Assembly: GCA_938017885.1 (NCBI GenBank)
Contig: CALIJD010000173.1
Coordinates: 1-9,892 of the forward strand
Direction of reading: 5' to 3'
Source of the DNA: an uncultured Granulicatella sp.
Lineage (GTDB): Bacteria > Bacillota > Bacilli > Lactobacillales > Aerococcaceae
Length of the DNA stretch: 9,892 nt
The translations under genes were made by a program, and so were the position numbers. Shown here piece by piece: positions 6,277-9,892 of this stretch; the stretch's first letter is position 1, and each line of letters opens with the position of its first letter. Under the pieces are notes generated by a model. That model was given only the letters and a program-made list of their open reading frames with translations, had not been told where the DNA came from and did not search any database.

Positions 6277-7170
6277 ATGCAAAAAGTGAGAAAAGCAGTC
6301 ATCCCTGCTGCAGGACTCGGAACTCGTTTCCTGCCAGCAACTAAAGCGATGGCAAAGGAAATGTTACCAATCGTGGATAAACCTACGATTCAATATATTG
6401 TAGAGGAAGCTCTAGCATCAGGAATTGAAGATATTTTAATTGTTACTGGTAAGAGCAAACGTCCCATTGAAGATCATTTTGACTCAAACATCGAATTAGA
6501 GTCAAACCTTGAAGCCAAAGGAAAGAAAGAGTTATTAGAACTCGTTCAAGAAACAACAGGAATTAACTTGTACTTTGTTCGTCAATCGTATCCAAAAGGA
6601 TTAGGAGATGCGGTACTTCAAGCAAAAGCCTTTGTTGGTGGAGAACCATTTGTTATCATGCTTGGAGACGATATTATGCGTGATGAAGTTCCTTTAACGA
6701 AACAATTGATTGAAGGATATGAAAGAACCCATGCTTCAAATATTGCCGTCATGGAAGTGCCTCATGAAGAAACGTATAAATATGGAATTATCGATCCTGA
6801 AAGTCAAGTAGAAGATGGATTATTCAATGTACGTCGTTTCGTTGAAAAACCAAAACCAGAAGAAGCGCCAAGTAACTTAGCGATTATCGGTCGTTACTTA
6901 TTAACACCAGAAATTTTTGAGATTTTAGAAAAGCAAGAACCTGGTGCAGGCGGAGAAGTTCAACTAACAGATGCCATTGATACATTGAACTTAACCCAAA
7001 GAGTGTTTGCTAAGCAATTTAAAGGCGAACGCTTTGATGTGGGGGATAAGTTTGGATTCATGAAGACGAGTATTGAATTCGGATTGGAACATCCAGAAAT
7101 CAAAGATAGCTTAAAAGAATACGTAATCGCATTAGGAAAGAAACTAGAAGGAAATGCTAGTGAGCAATAA
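6277..7170 (+). CDS. galU: UTP-glucose-1-phosphate uridylyltransferase
   Basis: The 297-residue nucleotidyltransferase makes UDP-glucose from UTP and glucose 1-phosphate, feeding glycolipid anchors of lipoteichoic acid, capsule and other surface glycans. The N-terminal nucleotide-binding signature runs from [15 protein letters not shown] (9-23), with [10 protein letters not shown] (27-36) following. LGDDIM (129-134) holds the metal-binding Asp, [10 protein letters not shown] (107-116) is the substrate loop, VEKP (189-192) and [12 protein letters not shown] (223-234) complete the family pattern. GGAGG (6264-6268) is 8 bases before the ATG. The gene is intact. It is separated from trxB by 96 bp holding a hairpin, longer than the other gaps in the operon. 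Confidence 0.97.
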   Translation: MQKVRKAVIPAAGLGTRFLPATKAMAKEMLPIVDKPTIQYIVEEALASGIEDILIVTGKSKRPIEDHFDSNIELESNLEAKGKKELLELVQETTGINLYFVRQSYPKGLGDAVLQAKAFVGGEPFVIMLGDDIMRDEVPLTKQLIEGYERTHASNIAVMEVPHEETYKYGIIDPESQVEDGLFNVRRFVEKPKPEEAPSNLAIIGRYLLTPEIFEILEKQEPGAGGEVQLTDAIDTLNLTQRVFAKQFKGERFDVGDKFGFMKTSIEFGLEHPEIKDSLKEYVIALGKKLEGNASEQ

Positions 7171-7172
7171 AG

Positions 7173-7201
7173 TTGCCCAATTGATGTTCGTATTTTAAAC
7201 T
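7173..7201 (+). promoter_or_regulatory. Weak candidate promoter for trxB
   Basis: TTGCCC (7173-7178) and TAAACT (7196-7201) are spaced by exactly 17 bp just after the galU stop. Each hexamer is a partial match. It could give trxB independent expression, as might be expected for a thiol-stress gene, but this rests on pattern alone. Confidence 0.25.
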
Positions 7202-7212
7202 GAAATGGAAGG

Positions 7213-7240
7213 AGAGCGTTGGACTATGTCTCAGCGCTCT
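7213..7240 (+). promoter_or_regulatory. Hairpin in the galU-trxB gap
   Basis: AGAGCGTTG (7213-7221) pairs with CAGCGCTCT (7232-7240), nine pairs with one G-T wobble, around a 10-nt loop. The following TTAGTTTAT is only loosely T-rich, so it may be a leaky terminator, an attenuator or an mRNA processing site. A 12-codon ORF (ATG 7205, TAG 7241-7243) spans the hairpin exactly, but has no good ribosome binding site. Confidence 0.45.
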
Positions 7241-7253
7241 TAGTTTATACAAA

Positions 7254-7258
7254 AGGAG
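7254..7258 (+). promoter_or_regulatory. Ribosome binding site that sets the trxB start at 7267
   Basis: AGGAG lies 8 bases before ATG 7267, giving a protein that starts MEERTIYD just before the FAD-binding strand, as in related thioredoxin reductases. A longer reading from TTG 7219 is open and also has AAGGAG nearby, but it adds 16 residues unlike the family and runs through the hairpin. Confidence 0.8.
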
Positions 7259-7266
7259 AATCTCTG

Positions 7267-8205
7267 ATGGAAGAAAGAACAATTTATGATGTAATCATTA
7301 TCGGAAGTGGCCCTGGTGGGATGACAGCGGCACTTTACACTTCTCGTGCGAATTTAAAAACGTTAATCTTAGAAAAAGGCGTTCCTGGAGGAGAATTATT
7401 AAATACTTCAGATGTAGAAAACTATCCTGGTTTCCCTACAATTTCTGGGCCAGAATTAGCGGACAATATGTATAAAGGTGCAATGCAATTCGGCGCAGAA
7501 TATGCTTATGGCCAAGTGTCAAAAATCGAATTAGAGGGCGACCTTAAAGTCATTACTGCAGGCAAGAAAACATACTATGCCTACGCAGTTGTCATTGCGA
7601 CTGGTTCCTATCACCGTAAATTAGAAGTTCCTGGTGAAGAAGAATATGCCGGACGTGGTGTTTCTTACTGTGCGGTATGTGATGGAGCATTCTTCAAAGA
7701 TAAGAAAATCTTCGTGATTGGTGGAGGAGACTCAGCGGTTGAAGAAGGAACGTATTTAACACAATTCGGAAAAAGCGTGACTATCGTTCACCGTCGCGAT
7801 CAATTACGTGCACAAAAAGTATTGCAAGACCGTGCATTCGCCAATGAAAAAATCGACTTTTTATGGAATTCAACCGTTGAAGAATTCGTAGGAGACGGTT
7901 CTAAAATCACAGGCGTTCGCGTAAAAGATGTAAATACAGGCGAAGTAACTACTCATGATGCGGATGGTGTCTTTATCTATGTGGGACTTTTACCAGTTTC
8001 AGATCCATTTAAAGACTTAAATATCACAGATGCAGAAGGTTGGATTGTGACAAATGAGAAAATGGAAACTTCTATTCCTGGTATCTTTGCAGTCGGCGAT
8101 GTTCGTCAAAAAACATTGCGTCAAATCACAACAGCAGTTGGAGATGGCGGACAAGCAGGACATATGGTCTATAATTACGTGGAAGAAATTAAAGAAAAAC
8201 AATAA
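7267..8205 (+). CDS. trxB: Thioredoxin-disulfide reductase
   Basis: The 312-residue flavoprotein passes electrons from NADPH through FAD and a redox disulfide to thioredoxin in the cytosol. Domains in order: FAD-binding GSGPGG (13-18), GGELLNTSDVENYPG (41-55), the redox pair CAVC (135-138) followed by DGAFF, the NADPH-binding GGGDSAVEE (152-160) with HRRDQLRA (175-182) for the 2'-phosphate, and a second FAD segment FAVGDVR (274-280) with QITTAVGDGG (286-295). Length and CAVCDGAFF match the low-molecular-weight bacterial type common in Firmicutes. The start is set by its ribosome binding site and by homology. It closes the hprK operon and is followed at once by a strong terminator. Confidence 0.97.
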   Translation: MEERTIYDVIIIGSGPGGMTAALYTSRANLKTLILEKGVPGGELLNTSDVENYPGFPTISGPELADNMYKGAMQFGAEYAYGQVSKIELEGDLKVITAGKKTYYAYAVVIATGSYHRKLEVPGEEEYAGRGVSYCAVCDGAFFKDKKIFVIGGGDSAVEEGTYLTQFGKSVTIVHRRDQLRAQKVLQDRAFANEKIDFLWNSTVEEFVGDGSKITGVRVKDVNTGEVTTHDADGVFIYVGLLPVSDPFKDLNITDAEGWIVTNEKMETSIPGIFAVGDVRQKTLRQITTAVGDGGQAGHMVYNYVEEIKEKQ

Positions 8206-8215
8206 TATTCACGGG

Positions 8216-8257
8216 AAAGGTCCTATCATCATTTATTCGATGATAGGACCTTTTTTT
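8216..8257 (+). terminator. Strong intrinsic terminator after trxB
   Basis: AAAGGTCCTATCATC (8216-8230) pairs perfectly with GATGATAGGACCTTT (8239-8253), a 15-bp stem with an 8-nt loop, and T residues run from 8251 to 8257. The stop codon of trxB is 10 bp upstream. It marks the end of the hprK operon. Confidence 0.95.
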
Positions 8258-8331
8258 CGGCAAAAGAGTTCCATTTATAAAGTATAAAATAGTCTGTTTT
8301 TCAATATAATTACAATAATGTGAAATGAAAT

Positions 8332-8346
8332 ACTTTTCAGAAAAAT
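8332..8346 (+). promoter_or_regulatory. Candidate CodY box upstream of the lipoprotein-ilvE unit
   Basis: The 15 bases centred on TTTTCAGAAAA match the CodY consensus AATTTTCWGAAAATT at 13 of 15 positions; the mismatches are the second and the fourteenth bases. It ends 2 bp before an extended -10, so a bound repressor would cover the -35 region. CodY responds to branched-chain amino acids (and GTP in many species), which fits control of ilvE two genes on. That this organism has CodY is inference. Confidence 0.6.
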
Positions 8347-8348
8347 TA

Positions 8349-8357
8349 TGATAGAAT
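8349..8357 (+). promoter_or_regulatory. Extended -10 of the lipoprotein-ilvE unit
   Basis: TG (8349-8350), one base, then TAGAAT (8352-8357), 27 bp before the lipoprotein start codon. No good -35 is visible. A second TATAAT at 8305-8310 is an alternative, also without a clear -35. Confidence 0.5.
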
Positions 8358-8384
8358 AATAAAAATGTGAAAGGTGGTGTATGA

Positions 8385-8867
8385 ATGAGCAAAAATATCA
8401 TAAAAGGACTAGTATTTACATTTTTGGGATTAACATTAATAGCATGTTCACATAGGTCAGGACAAACAGCAGATAATTCTGCTCCGGGAGTTCAAATTTC
8501 CAATAATCAGTCTTCAACAACAGAGTCCAAAGGAGAAAAAGTAGAAAATACGACAAAATCTCCAGATACAACAGATTCTTCTAAAGTTGAAACTACTACT
8601 GTAGAACAAAAAACTACAGTAGAACAAAAAAGTGGAAATACACTAGCGAAACAAGCGATTGCAGAGATTGAAAAAAGAAAAAAAATTATTCTAGATGAGA
8701 ATTATGATATTCTTATTCAAGCTCAAACAAGTGATACCATCGATTTACAAATTCGACATGAGGAACGTTCTTCGACGTCAATTTATGGATTTTTTAGATA
8801 TCATGCTAAAGACCATAAACTAGAGGAGATGGATAGTCTCACCGGAGAATATAAAGTAGTCGAGTAA
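8385..8867 (+). CDS. Small lipoprotein of unknown function
   Basis: The 160-residue product begins with a lipoprotein signal peptide (basic start, hydrophobic 8-19, lipobox LIAC, lipidated Cys21). Residues 22-85 form a Ser/Thr/Lys/Glu-rich linker that includes a tandem TTVEQK repeat (71-76 and 77-82, an 18-bp duplication with one mismatch), probably a wall-spanning tether. Residues 86-160 look folded: a charged helix (about 87-103), then strands rich in Ile, Phe and Tyr, ending in GFFRYHAKDHKLEEMDSL and TGEYKVV. Such tails recall small extracellular domains of Gram-positive lipoproteins, but I cannot name the family. The start has AGGTGG about 7 bases upstream; the ATG at 8381 is out of frame. 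It lies after the trxB terminator and 21 bp before ilvE, so it probably leads a two-gene unit. Lgt encoded nearby would lipidate it. Confidence 0.85.
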   Translation: MSKNIIKGLVFTFLGLTLIACSHRSGQTADNSAPGVQISNNQSSTTESKGEKVENTTKSPDTTDSSKVETTTVEQKTTVEQKSGNTLAKQAIAEIEKRKKIILDENYDILIQAQTSDTIDLQIRHEERSSTSIYGFFRYHAKDHKLEEMDSLTGEYKVVE

Positions 8868-8888
8868 TTTAGGAAAGAAGGGGTCAAT

Positions 8889-9892
8889 ATGACAAATACA
8901 GTAAATTTAGATTGGAATAATTTAGGATTCGATTATATTAAGACAGACTTACGCTTCATCAGTTATTACAAAGATGGACAGTGGGATGAAGGCGCATTGA
9001 TTGAAGATAATGTATTAAAAGTAGATGAAGCAGCGACAGCACTTCACTATGGACAACAATGTTTTGAAGGGTTAAAAGCATACCGTTGTAAAGATGGTAG
9101 CATCAACTTATTCCGTGTGGATCAAAATGCGGCTCGTATGGCACGTTCTTGTCGTCGATTACTCATGCCAGAATTCCCTGAAGAACGCTTTGTAGAAGCT
9201 GTGAAAAAAGTGGTGAAGGCAAACGAACAATGGCTACCACCTTACGGAACTGGAGGAAGTTTATATATCCGTCCGTTCATGATTGGGGTTGGAAACAATG
9301 TAGCGGTTCGTCCAGCAACGGAATATATTTTCTCAATCTTTGTAATGCCAGTAGGAGCATACTTTAAAGGTGGATTAACTCCAACAAACTTCATCGTTTC
9401 TGAATACGACCGTGCAGCACACGTAGGTACAGGGGCTGCTAAAGTCGGAGGGAACTATGCGGCAAGCTTACTTCCTGGTAAAGAAGCTAAAGAACGTCAT
9501 TTCAGTGACTGTATTTACCTTGATCCGTTGACACATACAAAAATTGAAGAGGTAGGAGCTGCAAACTTCTTCGGAATTACAAAAGATAATCAATTTATCA
9601 CCCCTTACTCTCCATCCATCTTACCAAGTATTACGAAATATTCATTACTATGGTTAGCAGAACACCGTTTAGGAATGACTGTAAAAGAAGCAGATGTGTA
9701 TGTCGATCAATTAGATATTTTTGCTGAAGCAGGAGCCTGCGGTACAGCTGCAGTTATTTCTCCGGTTGGTGGAATTCAAAATGGGGATGACTTCCATGTG
9801 TTCTATTCAGAAACAGAAGTTGGACCAGTAACAAGACGTTTATATGATGAACTAGTAGGGATCCAGTATGGAGACGTAGAAGCTCCAGAAGG
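8889..9892 (+). CDS. ilvE: Branched-chain-amino-acid aminotransferase (3' end cut by the window)
   Basis: The reading frame runs from ATG 8889 to the window edge, 334 codons, and probably lacks only the last few residues (the family in Lactobacillales is about 340). It is a fold type IV PLP enzyme of the longer BCAT form that interconverts Leu, Ile and Val with their 2-oxo acids, using 2-oxoglutarate and glutamate. Visible landmarks are LHYGQQCFEGLKAYR (52-66), the YIRPF block (126-130), catalytic Lys185 in TGAAKVGGNYAASL (181-194), EEVGAANFF (220-228) and the phosphate-binding AGACGTAAVISPVGG (281-295). AAGGGG is 5 bases before the ATG. The gene follows the unknown lipoprotein by 21 bp, and the upstream CodY-like box fits its role in branched-chain amino acid metabolism. 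Confidence 0.95.
   Translation, partial: MTNTVNLDWNNLGFDYIKTDLRFISYYKDGQWDEGALIEDNVLKVDEAATALHYGQQCFEGLKAYRCKDGSINLFRVDQNAARMARSCRRLLMPEFPEERFVEAVKKVVKANEQWLPPYGTGGSLYIRPFMIGVGNNVAVRPATEYIFSIFVMPVGAYFKGGLTPTNFIVSEYDRAAHVGTGAAKVGGNYAASLLPGKEAKERHFSDCIYLDPLTHTKIEEVGAANFFGITKDNQFITPYSPSILPSITKYSLLWLAEHRLGMTVKEADVYVDQLDIFAEAGACGTAAVISPVGGIQNGDDFHVFYSETEVGPVTRRLYDELVGIQYGDVEAPE

Noticed and set aside
7219..7266. A longer thioredoxin reductase beginning at TTG 7219
   Set aside because: The additional 16 residues are unlike the family and run through a hairpin; ATG 7267 has a well-placed AGGAG and gives the usual N-terminus.
3139..9892. A genomic island or mobile element carrying hprK to ilvE into Haemophilus
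   Set aside because: There is no integrase, transposase, tRNA target or flanking repeat in view, and the cargo is intact Gram-positive core genes in normal order; an assembly join is simpler.

Overview
The window appears to join DNA from two unrelated bacteria. Positions 1 to about 3200 look like Pasteurellaceae, closest in style to Haemophilus such as H. parainfluenzae. The signs are a yqfB, holC and class II fumC set, four exact copies of the 9-bp Haemophilus uptake signal sequence (AAGTGCGGT or its complement), a CRP-like operator, and proteins close to enterobacterial ones. Positions from about 3360 to the end look like a low-GC Gram-positive of the Lactobacillales. The operon hprK-lgt-gpsA-galU-trxB, strong AGGAG-type ribosome binding sites before nearly every gene, frequent GGA and AGA codons, and no uptake signals suggest Granulicatella or a relative in the Carnobacteriaceae. 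The species names are inference; the change of lineage is well supported by the gene families.

Layout, left part: a possible 3' end of a plus-strand membrane protein gene lies at the very edge. A minus-strand group follows, read from right to left: holC (DNA polymerase III chi), a Lys/Glu/Ala-rich lipoprotein of unknown function, a hairpin, and yqfB (N4-acetylcytidine amidohydrolase). A 238-bp divergent region separates holC from plus-strand fumC and holds an uptake signal, a CRP/FNR-like site and promoters for both directions. fumC ends in a good intrinsic terminator. Beyond it lies 285 bp without a convincing gene. It contains a -10-like element, an 11-codon ORF stub and the presumed join.

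Layout, right part: hprK (HPr kinase/phosphorylase, the sensor of carbon catabolite repression), lgt (lipoprotein lipidation), gpsA (glycerol-3-phosphate for phospholipids), galU (UDP-glucose for surface polymers) and trxB (thioredoxin reductase) run in one direction with small gaps. They end at a terminator with a perfect 15-bp stem. A second transcription unit follows: an unknown small lipoprotein and ilvE (branched-chain aminotransferase, cut by the window edge). Just before its probable -10 is a 13/15 match to the CodY box, which fits control by branched-chain amino acids.

I see no new defence, mobile or secretion system. The most important observation is the cross-phylum junction, most simply explained as a chimeric contig of two oral bacteria. 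The most useful biological leads are the candidate CodY and cre sites and the two uncharacterised lipoproteins.
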